Assembly: GCF_027533845.1 (NCBI RefSeq)
Contig: NZ_JAPZVN010000003.1
Coordinates: 558,001-622,000 of the forward strand
DNA: 64,000 bases
Reading direction: 5' to 3'
From: Streptomyces sp. RPT161
GTDB taxonomy: Bacteria > Actinomycetota > Actinomycetes > Streptomycetales > Streptomycetaceae
Shown: positions 7,599-20,029 of the stretch, piece by piece
Numbering within the stretch: the stretch's first letter is position 1
Layout: each line of letters starts with the position of its first letter
Notes under the pieces: model-generated
The model's input: only the letters and a program-made list of their open reading frames with translations
What the model was told of the DNA's origin: nothing
Database searches by the model: none
Translations under genes and position numbers: made by a program

Positions 7599-8633
7599 AT
7601 GCCGCCGACCAGCACGCTCGCCGCGCCGCCCAGCACCAGGGGAAGCGAGTTCGCGCCGCTGCTGCGGCTGGCCAAGGAACGCGGTCTACTGGGCCGACGC
7701 GCCGGATACTACATACGGACGATCACGTTCAACGCCCTGGCCCTGGCGGCCACTTGGGCGGGTGTGCTGATGCTGGGCGGCTCCTGGTGGGTGCTGCTGC
7801 TCGCCGTCCCGTTGGCGGTGCTGTGCGGCCGTACCGCCTTCATCGGGCATGACGCGGGCCATCAGCAGATCGCCCGCAGCCGCGGGGTGAACCGGGTGCT
7901 GGGGCTGGTGCACGGCGACCTGCTGCTGGGGATGGGCTACGGCTGGTGGAACGACAAGCACAACCGGCACCACGCCAACCCCAACCATGTGGGCAAGGAC
8001 CCTGATGTGGAGGTCGGCGCGCTGGTGTGGAGCCGGGCGCAGGCGGTCCAGCGGGAGGGCTTCGCCCGCTTCCTGGCGAAGCATCAGGCCCGCCTGTTCT
8101 TCCCGATGCTGCTGCTGGAGGGCTTCGCGCTGAAGGTGGCCACCGTGCAGGACCTCAGGCGACGGCCCCCGCGAGACCGGGCCGTCGAGGCCGTGCTGCT
8201 CGCGGCACACCTCGCCGGGTACGTGGCGCTGCTGCTCACCGCGATGCCGGTGGGAACCGCGGTGGTCTTCGCCGTGCTGCACCACGCCCTGTTCGGACTG
8301 CACCTGGGATGCTCGTTCGCGCCGAACCACAAGGGGATGGCGATGCCGGAGGACGACGGGCAGCGCTGGGGTCATCTGCGCCGCCAGGTGCTGACCTCGC
8401 GTGACGTCCGCGGCGGCCGCGCCACGGACTGGTTCCTCGGCGGGCTCAACTACCAGATCGAACACCATCTGTTCCCCAGCATGCCGCGCCCGCACCTGCG
8501 GCTGGTGCAGCCGCTGGTGCGCGAGCACTGCCAGCGGCTCGGCGTCCCGTACGCGGAGGCCGGGCTCATGGAGTCGTACGCACAGGCGCTGCGCCATATG
8601 CACGCCGTCGGTGCTCCTTTGCGCGGCGCGTGA
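7599..8633 (+). CDS. Membrane-bound fatty acid desaturase
   Basis: This 344-residue acyl-lipid or acyl-CoA desaturase has the three histidine boxes of the di-iron family: HDAGHQQ (about residue 84), HNRHHANPN (about 124) and a terminal QIEHHLFPSMPRPHL. Hydrophobic segments near residues 45-75 and 200-230 supply the membrane hairpins. It introduces a double bond into fatty acyl chains using oxygen and reduced ferredoxin or a rubredoxin-type donor, and so tunes membrane fluidity. Ribosome site CAGGAG precedes the ATG. No electron-donor gene is adjacent. Positional specificity cannot be deduced, though the QIEHH third box is typical of delta-6-like front-end desaturases. Confidence 0.9.
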   Translation: MPPTSTLAAPPSTRGSEFAPLLRLAKERGLLGRRAGYYIRTITFNALALAATWAGVLMLGGSWWVLLLAVPLAVLCGRTAFIGHDAGHQQIARSRGVNRVLGLVHGDLLLGMGYGWWNDKHNRHHANPNHVGKDPDVEVGALVWSRAQAVQREGFARFLAKHQARLFFPMLLLEGFALKVATVQDLRRRPPRDRAVEAVLLAAHLAGYVALLLTAMPVGTAVVFAVLHHALFGLHLGCSFAPNHKGMAMPEDDGQRWGHLRRQVLTSRDVRGGRATDWFLGGLNYQIEHHLFPSMPRPHLRLVQPLVREHCQRLGVPYAEAGLMESYAQALRHMHAVGAPLRGA

Positions 8634-8721
8634 ACGGGTGGCTCCTCGCGTCCCTGCTCACGCGGCCCCCGGCCAGCCGCTAGCGTCGGGAACAGGAACG
8701 CCCTGCCGCAGGAGGACCGGG

Positions 8722-10296
8722 ATGAACGGTGCGCAGTCCCTGATCCGCAGCCTCGCCGACGCCGGTGTGGAGGTCTGCTTCGGGAACCCCGGTACGTCCG
8801 AGATGCACCTGGTGGCGGCGTTGGACGAGGTTCCCGCGCCGCGTGCGGTGCTGTGCCTGTTCGAGGGCGTGGCCACGGGGGCGGCGGACGGGTACGGGCG
8901 GATGGCGGACCGGCCCGCGGCCACCCTGCTGCACCTCGGTCCAGGTCTGGGCAACGGTCTGGCCAATCTGCACAACGCCCGCCGCGCCTGCACCCCGCTG
9001 GTGAACGTGGTGGGCGACCACGCCACGTACCACAAGCGGCTGGATCCGCCGCTGGAGTCGGACATCGACGCGGTGGCGGCGACGGTGTCCGGCTGGTTGC
9101 GCCGGGCGGGCGCGGCGGACGATCTGGCCGCCGACGCGGCGGACGCGGTCGCCGCGGCACTGACCCCGCCGGGCCGGATCGCCACCCTGATCCTGCCCGC
9201 GGATCTGGCGTGGACCGATGTGTCGTGGAGCGCTGCCCCGGCAACCGGTGGTCCCGGCACGGTCGATGTGGTCGGGCCGATCCCGGTGGCGGACGAGGTG
9301 GTGGCGCGCACCGCCGGCATCCTGCGGTCCGGTGAACCGGGGGCGCTGCTGATCGGGGGCGCGGCCGCCCGGGGCGAGGGGCTGCGGGCAGCGGGCCGGA
9401 TCGCGGCGGCGACCGGCGCCAGGCTGCTGTGCGAGACGTTCCCGGCCCGGCTGGAGCGCGGGGCCGGGGTGCCCGTGGCGGAGCGGCTGGCCTATCGGGC
9501 GGAGGCGGTCGCCGGTCAACTGGCGGGCGTACGGCACCTGGTGCTGGCCGGCGCGGTCTCACCGGTGTCGTTCTTCGCGTATCCCGGAGCGGTGGGCGAT
9601 CTGGTCCCGGAGGACTGCCAGGTGCACGTCCTGGCGCACGGCCAGGAGGACCTGACCGGGGCACTGACCGCGCTGGCGGACGCCACTGCCGGGGGCGCCG
9701 CCGCCCAACTGGCCGCGCCCGAGCGGCCGTCGCCGCCGGGCGGCGCGCTGACCGCCGAGACCATGGCGTACGTGGTCGGCGCGCTGCTGCCGGAGCGGGC
9801 GATCGTGGTGGACGAGGCCAACACCTCGGGCCCCTGGCTACCAGGCGCCACCGCGGGCGCTCCGCCGCACGACTGGCTGACGCTGACCGGTGGGGCGATC
9901 GGCCAGGGGCTGCCGGTGGCCACCGGTGCGGCGGTGGCCTGCCCGGACCGGCCGGTGCTCTGCCTGGAGTCGGACGGCAGCGCCATGTACACCATCTCGG
10001 CCCTGTGGACCCAGGCGCACGAGGGCCTCGATGTGACGACGGTCGTACTGAACAACAGCGCGTACGCGATCCTGGACATGGAGCTGCGGCGGGCGGCCGC
10101 CGCCGAGCCCGGGCCGAAGGCCCGCGAACTGCTGGACCTGTCCCGGCCCGGGCTGGACTTCGTGAGCATCGCGCGCGGCATGGGCGTTCCGGCCGAACGC
10201 TCCGTCACCGCCGAGGAGTTCACGGGGGCGCTGGGCCGCGCGCTCGCCGAACCGGGACCGCATCTGGTCGAGGCCGTGGTGCCACCGCTGGTGTGA
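8722..10296 (+). CDS. ilvX: IlvX-like thiamine-diphosphate enzyme (acetolactate synthase large-subunit homologue)
   Basis: The 524-residue ThDP enzyme has N-terminal pyrimidine domain FGNPGTSEMHLVAALDEVP with the activating Glu in LCLFEGVATGAADGYGRM. The central domain is shortened. The C-terminal pyrophosphate domain has LESDGSAMYTIS, with a downstream Asn-Asn pair (VLNNSAYAIL) binding Mg-ThDP. The whole sequence parallels mycobacterial IlvX, a paralogue of acetohydroxyacid synthase that has been reported not to complement the true synthase. The reaction is therefore unsettled: a decarboxylase/carboligase of a 2-oxo acid. GGAGG sits ahead of ATG 8722. A longer open frame overlapping the desaturase end was rejected. 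No small regulatory subunit (IlvN) is adjacent. Confidence 0.85.
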   Translation: MNGAQSLIRSLADAGVEVCFGNPGTSEMHLVAALDEVPAPRAVLCLFEGVATGAADGYGRMADRPAATLLHLGPGLGNGLANLHNARRACTPLVNVVGDHATYHKRLDPPLESDIDAVAATVSGWLRRAGAADDLAADAADAVAAALTPPGRIATLILPADLAWTDVSWSAAPATGGPGTVDVVGPIPVADEVVARTAGILRSGEPGALLIGGAAARGEGLRAAGRIAAATGARLLCETFPARLERGAGVPVAERLAYRAEAVAGQLAGVRHLVLAGAVSPVSFFAYPGAVGDLVPEDCQVHVLAHGQEDLTGALTALADATAGGAAAQLAAPERPSPPGGALTAETMAYVVGALLPERAIVVDEANTSGPWLPGATAGAPPHDWLTLTGGAIGQGLPVATGAAVACPDRPVLCLESDGSAMYTISALWTQAHEGLDVTTVVLNNSAYAILDMELRRAAAAEPGPKARELLDLSRPGLDFVSIARGMGVPAERSVTAEEFTGALGRALAEPGPHLVEAVVPPLV

Positions 10297-10314
10297 GCGG
10301 TTTCGCAACCTCGC

Positions 10315-10335
10315 TGAGACAGCAATACTGTCTCA
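10315..10335. promoter_or_regulatory. Perfect operator-like palindrome upstream of the merR gene
   Basis: TGAGACAG (10315-10322) and CTGTCTCA (10328-10335) form perfect 8-bp arms around a 5-bp spacer, 42 bp before the MerR start. A possible -10 (TACTGT, 10326-10331) lies inside it, 19 bp after TTTCGC (10301-10306). Stretched 19-bp spacing is typical of MerR-controlled promoters. Autoregulation is inferred. Confidence 0.55.
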
Positions 10336-10377
10336 CCAGACCGCCGCGGTCGCCGACCAGAAAGCGAGGGCCAGTCG

Positions 10378-11082
10378 ATGACTCCGCCGCCGAGCCTCAC
10401 CGTGGACGAGTTGGCCGCGCGGGCCGGGGTGACGGTGCGGACCGTCCGCTTCTACGGCACCAAGGGCCTGCTGCCGCCTCCGGTGCTCGGCCCGCGCCGG
10501 GTGGGGCACTACGGTCCCGAGCACCTGGCCCGGCTGGCGCTGATCGAGGAGTTGCAGCACCAGGGGCTGACGCTGGCCGCCATCGAACGGTATCTGGAGC
10601 AGCTCCCGGCCGACATCACCGCACACGACCTCGCCATCCACCGCGCGCTCGTCGCCTCCTGGCTGCCGGAGGACGCGCAGGAGGCGACCCGTGAGGAGTT
10701 GGAACGGCGGGCGGGCCGGGCGCTCAGCGAGCAGGACGTGGACCGGCTGGCGGCGATGAACGTACTGCGGCGCGGTGACGACCCGAACGTGTTCGAGGTG
10801 GACCCGGGCATCCTGCACCTGGGCGTGCGGCTGCTGGACGTGCCCGTGGCGCTGGAGACGATCCTGGCGGCGCGCGAGGTCATGCTCCAGCACTCCCGCG
10901 CGGCGGCACGGGAGTTGAGCCGGATGTTCCGGGACGAGATGTGGGAGGAAGGCAGCCTGCGCGAGGTGAAGTCGCTTTCGGCGCATATGCAACCGCTGGT
11001 CGTGCAGGCACTGGTCACGGCGTTCCAGCGGTCCCTGCGCGAGGAGCTGCGGGCGCTGTACGCGCAGCGTTCTGTTGAGTGA
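10378..11082 (+). CDS. MerR-family transcriptional regulator
   Basis: The 234-residue protein has an N-terminal MerR winged helix (LTVDELAARAGVTVRTVRFY, then GHYGPEHLARLALIEELQHQG at about residues 8-70), a helical linker and a C-terminal effector region of about 130 residues. The effector region has no cysteine cluster, so metal sensing is unlikely and an organic ligand is more probable. It follows the IlvX-like gene by 81 bp in the same direction, with a perfect palindrome in between, so it probably has its own autoregulated promoter. It may control the desaturase/IlvX neighbourhood, but that link is positional only. Confidence 0.85.
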   Translation: MTPPPSLTVDELAARAGVTVRTVRFYGTKGLLPPPVLGPRRVGHYGPEHLARLALIEELQHQGLTLAAIERYLEQLPADITAHDLAIHRALVASWLPEDAQEATREELERRAGRALSEQDVDRLAAMNVLRRGDDPNVFEVDPGILHLGVRLLDVPVALETILAAREVMLQHSRAAARELSRMFRDEMWEEGSLREVKSLSAHMQPLVVQALVTAFQRSLREELRALYAQRSVE

Positions 11083-11227
11083 TGCCCTGCCGCGAGGGCG
11101 GGACCGGGCAGGCATCCGGAAACGGTCGGCGGCTCATGGGCAGCGCTGGCGGCCTGGACCGCCGTCCCGATGATCGTCGCCGTGGCCGTCGTACGGCGAC
11201 GGGACGTGTGAAGTCCCGTTACACGGG

Positions 11228-11255
11228 CGGTGTTGGGGGCGAGCCCCCAACACCG
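11228..11255. terminator. Bidirectional terminator between merR and fadB genes
   Basis: CGGTGTTGGGGG (11228-11239) pairs perfectly with CCCCCAACACCG (11244-11255) over a CGAG loop. It lies 145 bp after the merR stop and 12 bp after the convergent fadB stop. There is no T-tract, as usual in this GC-rich group. Confidence 0.85.
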
Positions 11256-11267
11256 TCCGGCGCCACG

Positions 11268-13439
11268 CTACGCGTCCGTGAAGACCTCGCCGCGTTCTGC
11301 CTTGTCCAGCAGCAGCCGCGGCGGGGCGAAGCGTTCGCCGTACGCGGCCCGCAACTCGCGGGCCCGGGCCACGAATCCGGGTAGTCCGCCCTCGTAGCCG
11401 TTGATGTACTGGAGTACACCGCCCGTCCACGCGGGGAAGCCGATGCCGAGCAGGGAGCCGACGTTGGCGTCGGCGACCGAGGTCAGGACGTTCTCCTCAA
11501 GGCAGCGCACCGAGTCCAGCGCCTCGGAGAACAGCATCCGCTCCTTGATGTCCTCGAACGGAACCGCCACCTCCGGCTTGCCGAAGTGCTCGCGCAGCCC
11601 CGGCCACAGACCGGCACGCTGGCCGTTGTCGTACTCGTAGAAGCCCGCTCCCCCGCTGCGGCCGGGTCGGCCGAACTCGTCCACCATGCGGTCGATGACC
11701 GCCTCCGCGGGATGCGGCTGGTAGCTGCCGCCGGCCTCCTCGACCGCCCGGCGGGACTCGTCGCGGATCTTGCGCGGCAGGGTGAGCGTCAACTCGTCCA
11801 TCAGCGACAGCACCTTGGCCGGGTAACCGGCCTGCGCCGCCGCCTGCTCCACCGAGGAGGGGTCGACGCCCTCGCCGACCATCGCCACGCCCTCGTTGAT
11901 GAACTGCCCGATGACCCGGGAGGTGAAGAAGCCGCGCGAGTCGTTGACCACGATCGGGGTCTTGTGGATCTGCCGGACCAGGTCGAAGGCGCGGGCCAGC
12001 GCCTCGTCACCGGTCCGCTCGCCCTTGATGATCTCCACCAGCGGCATCTTGTCGACCGGCGAGAAGAAGTGCAGTCCGACGAAGTCCTGGGGCCGGGCGA
12101 CTCCGTCGGCGAGCATGGTGATCGGCAGGGTGGAGGTGTTGGAGCACAGCAGCGCGTCGGGTGCGACGACCTCCTGGATCTCCTGGAAGACCTTGTGTTT
12201 GACCGCCGGGTCCTCGAAGACCGCCTCGATCACCGCGTCGCAGCCCGCCGCGTCCGCGGCGTCGCCGGTCGGGGTGATCCGGGCCAGCACCTCGTCACGC
12301 TGCTCGGGCGTCGTCCGGCCCTTGGCCACCGCCTTGTCCAGCAGCCCGACCGAGTACGACCTTCCGCGCTCGGCGGCCTCCAGCGAGACGTCCTTGAGCA
12401 CCACGTCGATGCCGGAGCGCGCACAGGCGTAGGCGATGCCCGCGCCCATCATTCCAGCACCGAGTACCACGACCCTGCGGACGGTGTGCGGTGCGATGCC
12501 GTCCGGGCGGGACGCACCGGAGTTGACCGTCTGCATGTCGAAGAAGAAGCCCTGGATCATGTTCTTGGAGATCCGGCCGCAGGCCAACTCGGTGAAGTAG
12601 CGGGCCTCGATGACCTGCGCGGTCTCGAAGTCCACCTGGGCGCCCTCGACCGCGGCGGCCAGGATGTTGCGCGGTGCGGGGTAGGGGGCGCCACCGAGCT
12701 GCTTCTTGAGGTTGGCGGGGAACGCCGGGAGGTTGGCGGCGAACTTCGGGTTGGCTGGCGTGCCGCCGGGGATCCTGTAGCCGTCGGCGTCCCAGGGCTG
12801 CCGGGCGTCGGGATTGGCGTCGACGAAGGCACGGGCGCGGGCCAGCAGGTCCTCGCGGCTGTCGGCGACCTCGTGGATCAGCCCGGCCGCCAGGGCGCGC
12901 CGCGGGGTGTACTGGGTGCCCTGCACCAGCACCTTCAGCAGGGCGTCGGCGACGCCCAGCAGCCGTACCGTGCGGACCACGCCACCCGCCCCGGGCAGCA
13001 GGCCGAGGGTGACCTCGGGCAGCCCGATCTTCGTGCCGGGCGCGTCCAGCACCACCCGGTGGTGGCAGGCCAGCGCGATCTCGTAACCGCCGCCCAGCGC
13101 CGCGCCGTTGACCGCCGCGACCACCGGCCTGCCGAGCGTCTCCAGTCGGCGCAGCAGCCGCTTGACGCGCATGCCCCCCGCGAAGACGTCCGCCGCCCGG
13201 TCGGGGGTGGCGCGGATCAGGTCGCGTAGGTCGCCTCCGGCGAAGAAGGTCTTCTTGGCGGAGGTGACGATGACGCCGCGCAGCTGCTCGCGTTCGGCCT
13301 CCAGGCGTGCCACGACGGCTTCGAACGAGTCGGCGAAGGCGTCGTTCATGGTGTTGGCGGACTGGGCGGGGTCGTCCAGCACGAGGGTGACGACGCCGTC
13401 GGCGTCCTGTTCCCACCGGATGGTGGTGCGCGTGGTCAT
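11268..13439 (-). CDS. fadB: Multifunctional fatty-acid oxidation alpha subunit (enoyl-CoA hydratase / 3-hydroxyacyl-CoA dehydrogenase)
   Basis: The 723-residue fusion performs two successive beta-oxidation steps. The N-terminal crotonase domain (about 1-190) has AALGGGYEIALACHHRV and IGLPEVTLGLLPGAGG, carrying the two catalytic Glu. The dehydrogenase domain begins at about 310 with the NAD-binding VVLGAGMMGAGIAYACA, then NTSTLPITMLAD and HFFSPVDKMPLVEII with its catalytic His. A C-terminal dimerisation domain follows. ATG 13439 has GGAG seven bases upstream. It is the last gene of the caiB-acd-fadA-fadB operon, 71 bp after the thiolase. With FadA it forms the trifunctional-type complex. Confidence 0.93.
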   Translation of the reverse strand: MTTRTTIRWEQDADGVVTLVLDDPAQSANTMNDAFADSFEAVVARLEAEREQLRGVIVTSAKKTFFAGGDLRDLIRATPDRAADVFAGGMRVKRLLRRLETLGRPVVAAVNGAALGGGYEIALACHHRVVLDAPGTKIGLPEVTLGLLPGAGGVVRTVRLLGVADALLKVLVQGTQYTPRRALAAGLIHEVADSREDLLARARAFVDANPDARQPWDADGYRIPGGTPANPKFAANLPAFPANLKKQLGGAPYPAPRNILAAAVEGAQVDFETAQVIEARYFTELACGRISKNMIQGFFFDMQTVNSGASRPDGIAPHTVRRVVVLGAGMMGAGIAYACARSGIDVVLKDVSLEAAERGRSYSVGLLDKAVAKGRTTPEQRDEVLARITPTGDAADAAGCDAVIEAVFEDPAVKHKVFQEIQEVVAPDALLCSNTSTLPITMLADGVARPQDFVGLHFFSPVDKMPLVEIIKGERTGDEALARAFDLVRQIHKTPIVVNDSRGFFTSRVIGQFINEGVAMVGEGVDPSSVEQAAAQAGYPAKVLSLMDELTLTLPRKIRDESRRAVEEAGGSYQPHPAEAVIDRMVDEFGRPGRSGGAGFYEYDNGQRAGLWPGLREHFGKPEVAVPFEDIKERMLFSEALDSVRCLEENVLTSVADANVGSLLGIGFPAWTGGVLQYINGYEGGLPGFVARARELRAAYGERFAPPRLLLDKAERGEVFTDA

Positions 13440-13463
13440 TCCTGGGGCTCCAAGTTTCGGGGT

Positions 13464-13482
13464 CCAGGGGCAGCACCCCTGG
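13464..13482. other. Intercistronic stem-loop in the beta-oxidation operon
   Basis: CCAGGGG (13464-13470) and CCCCTGG (13476-13482) form a perfect 7-bp stem with a CAGCA loop between the thiolase stop and the fadB start. It could act in mRNA processing or partial termination within the operon. No function is demonstrated. Confidence 0.45.
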
Positions 13483-13510
13483 TGAAGGGAATCAGCAACG
13501 GCGAACGTGT

Positions 13511-14725
<1,215 letters not shown>

Positions 14726-14767
14726 CGTTCTTCTTCTCCGTGGTTGATGGGATGTCTGAAGGTCTTC

Positions 14768-15910
14768 TCAGGACAGCAGCGCGCGGCCGATGATCTCCTT
14801 CATGATCTCGGTGGTGCCGCCGTAGATCGTCTGGATGCGGCCGTCGGTGAAGGCCTTGGCGACCGGGTACTCGGTCATGTAGCCGTAGCCGCCGTGCAGT
14901 TGCAGACAGCGGTCGGCGACCCGCTTCTGCAGTTCGGTGGCCCACCACTTGGCCATCGAGGCGTGCACCGCGTCCAGTCCGCCGCGGTTGTGCTCGGTGA
15001 CGCAGCGGTCCACGAAGGTCCGGGTGACCGCGCACTCGGTGGCCATCTCGGCGATCTCGAAGCGGACGTGCTGGAGTTTGGCCAGCGGTCGGCCGAACGC
15101 CTCGCGCTCCTTGACGTAGGTACGGGTCAGTTCCAGCAGGTGCTCGGCCGCGGCGATGGCGGCGACCGCGATGGCCAGCCGCTCCTGCGGCAGATTGGCC
15201 ATCAGGTGGCCGAAGGCGCCGTTCTCGGTGCCCAGCAGGTTCTCCTTGGGCACAGGTACGTCGGAGAAGAACAACTCGGCGGTGTCCTGGGCCTTCTGGC
15301 CGATCTTGTCGAGGTTGCGGCCCCGTTCGAAACCGGGCGTGCCGCGCTCCACGACCAGCAGGCTCAGTCCCCTGGCGCCGCCCTCCGGTGTGGTTCTGGC
15401 CACCACGACGACCAGGTCGGCCAGGATCCCGTTGGAGATGAAGGTCTTGGTACCGTTCAGCAGCCAGTGGTCGCCCTGGTCGGTGGCGGTGGTACGGATC
15501 CCCTGGAGGTCGGAGCCGGCGCCCGGTTCGGTCATGGCGATGGCACCGATGCTCTCGCCGCCGCAGAACCCGGGCAGCCAGCGGCGCTTCTGCTCCTCGC
15601 TGCCGAGCGAGGTGAGGTACGGGCCGACGATGTCGTTGTGCAGGCCGATGGCGAGCCCGGAGGCACCGGCCCTGGTGAACTCCTCCGCGAGCACGACCGC
15701 GTAGCGGAAGTCGTCGGTGCCGCCGCCTCCGTACTCCTCGGGTACGGCGAGGCCCAGCAGCCCCTGCCGTCCCGCGGCCAGCCAGGCGTCCCGGTCGACC
15801 ACGCCCGCCCGCTCCCAGCGGGCGTGGTGCGGTAGCACCTCCTTGGCCAGGAAGGTGCGCACCGTCTCACGGAACGCCTCATGTTCCGCGGTGAACAGGT
15901 CCCGCCGCAT
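14768..15910 (-). CDS. Acyl-CoA dehydrogenase
   Basis: The 380-residue FAD enzyme has full acyl-CoA dehydrogenase architecture: an N-terminal helical domain, a central beta domain with GAIAMTEPGAGSDLQG, and a C-terminal helical domain with RVADRCLQLHGGYGYM. The catalytic base Glu is placed in the IYGGTTEIMKEII segment near the C-terminus, as in medium- and long-chain enzymes. It oxidises acyl-CoA to trans-2-enoyl-CoA and passes electrons to ETF. ATG 15910 has GGGAG at 8 bases. It is second in the operon after the CaiB-family gene, so the substrate may be a methyl-branched acyl-CoA after epimerisation. That specificity is an inference. Confidence 0.92.
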   Translation of the reverse strand: MRRDLFTAEHEAFRETVRTFLAKEVLPHHARWERAGVVDRDAWLAAGRQGLLGLAVPEEYGGGGTDDFRYAVVLAEEFTRAGASGLAIGLHNDIVGPYLTSLGSEEQKRRWLPGFCGGESIGAIAMTEPGAGSDLQGIRTTATDQGDHWLLNGTKTFISNGILADLVVVVARTTPEGGARGLSLLVVERGTPGFERGRNLDKIGQKAQDTAELFFSDVPVPKENLLGTENGAFGHLMANLPQERLAIAVAAIAAAEHLLELTRTYVKEREAFGRPLAKLQHVRFEIAEMATECAVTRTFVDRCVTEHNRGGLDAVHASMAKWWATELQKRVADRCLQLHGGYGYMTEYPVAKAFTDGRIQTIYGGTTEIMKEIIGRALLS

Positions 15911-15979
15911 GCTGCTGGCTCCCTCTTGTCGTGTTCGCTGGCCGGAGGCGGGGGCACCCGGTGCGTGCCACCACGGGTT

Positions 15980-15999
15980 CGCTCAACGCCCGTTGAGCG
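15980..15999. other. Perfect palindrome spanning the caiB-type gene stop codon
   Basis: CGCTCAACG (15980-15988) and CGTTGAGCG (15991-15999) form perfect 9-bp arms around a 2-base centre. It includes the last codons and stop of the CaiB-family gene. It could form an intra-operon RNA hairpin affecting mRNA stability. Confidence 0.5.
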
Positions 16000-17110
16000 C
16001 CGGCAGGTTCCAGTCACGGGCCACTTCCCCGGTGTGGGCTCCCGGCACCGCGGGCGGACGGCGCAGCCCGCCCGGGGTGGCCGAGAACCGTGGCGCGGGC
16101 GCGGGCTGGGTGCGTCCCTCGGCGTCCGCGGTGAAGGTGCCGCGGGCCGCCAGATGCGGATGGCGGGCCGCCTCGCGCAGCGAGAGCACCGGTGCCACAC
16201 AGGCGTCCCGCCCCTCGAAGACCTCGGTCCACTCCTGCCGGGTACGGGACCTGAAACGCTCGGCGACGCGCTGTCGCAACTCGCCCCAGCGGGACGGGTC
16301 GTCGCGGTCCGGAGCATCCTCGCCGAGTTCCAACAGCGCGGCGAACTCCGCGTAGAACGGCCGCTCCAGGGCGCCGACGGCCATGTGGCCGCCGTCAGAT
16401 GTCTGGTAGACGCCGTAGTAAGGGCAGCCGCCGTCCAGCAGGTTGACACCGCGCCGGTCCTGCCACGCGCCCGCGCCGAGCATCCCCCAGATCATCGCGC
16501 CCAGATGCGCGGTGCCGTCCACGATGGCGGCGTCCACCACCTGTCCGGCGCCGGTGGACCGGGCGTGGTGCAGGGCGGCGAGCACTCCGACGGCGAGGTA
16601 GAGGGAGCCGCCCGCGTAGTCGCCGAGGAGGTTGGCGGGTACGGAGGGTGGGCCCTCGGCGGGGCCGATCATGCCGAGGGTCCCGGCGGTGGCGATGTAG
16701 CCGATGTCGTGTCCGGCGCTGTGGGCGAGCGGTCCTTCCTGGCCCCAGCCGGTCATCCGCCCGTAGACCAGGCGGGGGTTCGCGGCCAGGCACTCGTCGG
16801 GTCCCACGCCCAACCGCTCGGCGACGCCCGGCCGGTAGCCCTCGATCAGGATGTCGGCACGCCGCGCCAGCTCGACCACGAGTCCTGGTCCGGCCTCGGA
16901 CTTGAGGTCCACGACGACGGAGCGCTTGTTGCGGTTGGTGACGTCGTGCGCGGGGTCGATGCCCAGCGGCGCGCCGCCCGGCCGGTCGACGCGGACCACA
17001 TCGGCGCCGAGGTCCGCCAGCAGCATCGCGGCGAACGGTCCCGGGCCGATGCCGGCCAACTCCACGACCCTGACTCCCACCAGCGGACCGGGACTTCTCG
17101 GCTCGTCCAT
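15983..17110 (-). CDS. CaiB/BaiF family protein, alpha-methylacyl-CoA racemase type
   Basis: The 375-residue class III CoA-transferase-fold protein has N-terminal GVRVVELAGIGPGPFAAMLLADLGADVV, NRNKRSVVVDLK, and the two catalytic regions of alpha-methylacyl-CoA racemases: His in AGHDIGYIATAG and Asp in LLGDYAGG. True CoA transferases of this fold use one Asp, whereas the His/Asp pair favours racemisation of 2-methylacyl-CoA. That step converts the (R)-isomer to the (S)-isomer required by acyl-CoA dehydrogenase in degrading branched lipids. ATG 17110 follows GGGGAG. It is the first gene of the operon, so the pathway probably handles methyl-branched or isoprenoid acyl-CoAs. Confidence 0.88.
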   Translation of the reverse strand: MDEPRSPGPLVGVRVVELAGIGPGPFAAMLLADLGADVVRVDRPGGAPLGIDPAHDVTNRNKRSVVVDLKSEAGPGLVVELARRADILIEGYRPGVAERLGVGPDECLAANPRLVYGRMTGWGQEGPLAHSAGHDIGYIATAGTLGMIGPAEGPPSVPANLLGDYAGGSLYLAVGVLAALHHARSTGAGQVVDAAIVDGTAHLGAMIWGMLGAGAWQDRRGVNLLDGGCPYYGVYQTSDGGHMAVGALERPFYAEFAALLELGEDAPDRDDPSRWGELRQRVAERFRSRTRQEWTEVFEGRDACVAPVLSLREAARHPHLAARGTFTADAEGRTQPAPAPRFSATPGGLRRPPAVPGAHTGEVARDWNLPALNGR

Positions 17111-17157
17111 GGACCGGCTCCCCTGCCACGACAGCCATCACTTTGACAGTACAGGTG

Positions 17158-17174
17158 TAACATCAGGGATGTTA
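17158..17174. promoter_or_regulatory. Operator-like palindrome upstream of the acyl-CoA operon
   Basis: TAACATC (17158-17164) and GATGTTA (17168-17174) are perfect 7-bp arms with an AGG spacer, 48 bp upstream of the first gene. This is the usual place for a TetR-type repressor of acyl-CoA catabolism. No regulator gene is adjacent. Confidence 0.55.
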
Positions 17175-17335
17175 GAAGTCCGCGGCACGCGGGGCAAGGG
17201 CCACCCCGGCCGGTGGCGGCGAATTCTTCGGGGGCTTCACCGCGCATTCCGGGTCTTCGGGGCTTCGCCGCCCGGCCCCAGGCCCTACGGTCCCGAACTT
17301 CCCCGCCCGTCATGCCCTTTGCGCCCCAAAGCCAA

Positions 17336-17389
17336 AAGGGCCGGGACGCTCGGCGATCCCTGGAATCCGCCTCTCGCGTCCCGGCCCTT
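17336..17389. terminator. Terminator downstream of tex
   Basis: AAGGGCCGGGACGC (17336-17349) pairs perfectly with GCGTCCCGGCCCTT (17376-17389) across a 26-base loop, beginning 9 bp past the tex stop on the minus strand. The rest of the 17175-17335 gap shows no gene. Confidence 0.75.
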
Positions 17390-17397
17390 CTCGTGGG

Positions 17398-19848
<2,451 letters not shown>

Positions 19849-19951
19849 TATCCGTTCCGCTTCCTCTGCCTCGCTGAGCTTTGCTCTGCATTGTGCCGGT
19901 GCGGTGGCGGGCTTGTCGCGCAGGGGCCGGGTGCGCGCCGCCCCTAACCTT

Positions 19952-19982
19952 CTTGAACTTTCAAGCTTCTGGGGCGTACGGT
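19952..19982 (+). promoter_or_regulatory. Promoter with overlapping palindrome for the VOC gene
   Basis: TTGAAC (-35, 19953-19958), an 18-base gap and TACGGT (-10, 19977-19982) form a good vegetative promoter. The palindrome CTTGAA-CT-TTCAAG (19952-19965) covers the -35, so a repressor bound there would block initiation. The VOC start codon is 48 bp downstream. Confidence 0.55.
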
Positions 19983-20029
19983 GGAGGCGACGGCCCCACC
20001 CGGCCGGTTCCTCACCCCAGGAGCACGCC

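Noticed and set aside
11083-11227. A small gene between merR and the terminator
   Set aside because: Open frames here are Arg-rich shadows without a ribosome site or conserved motif.
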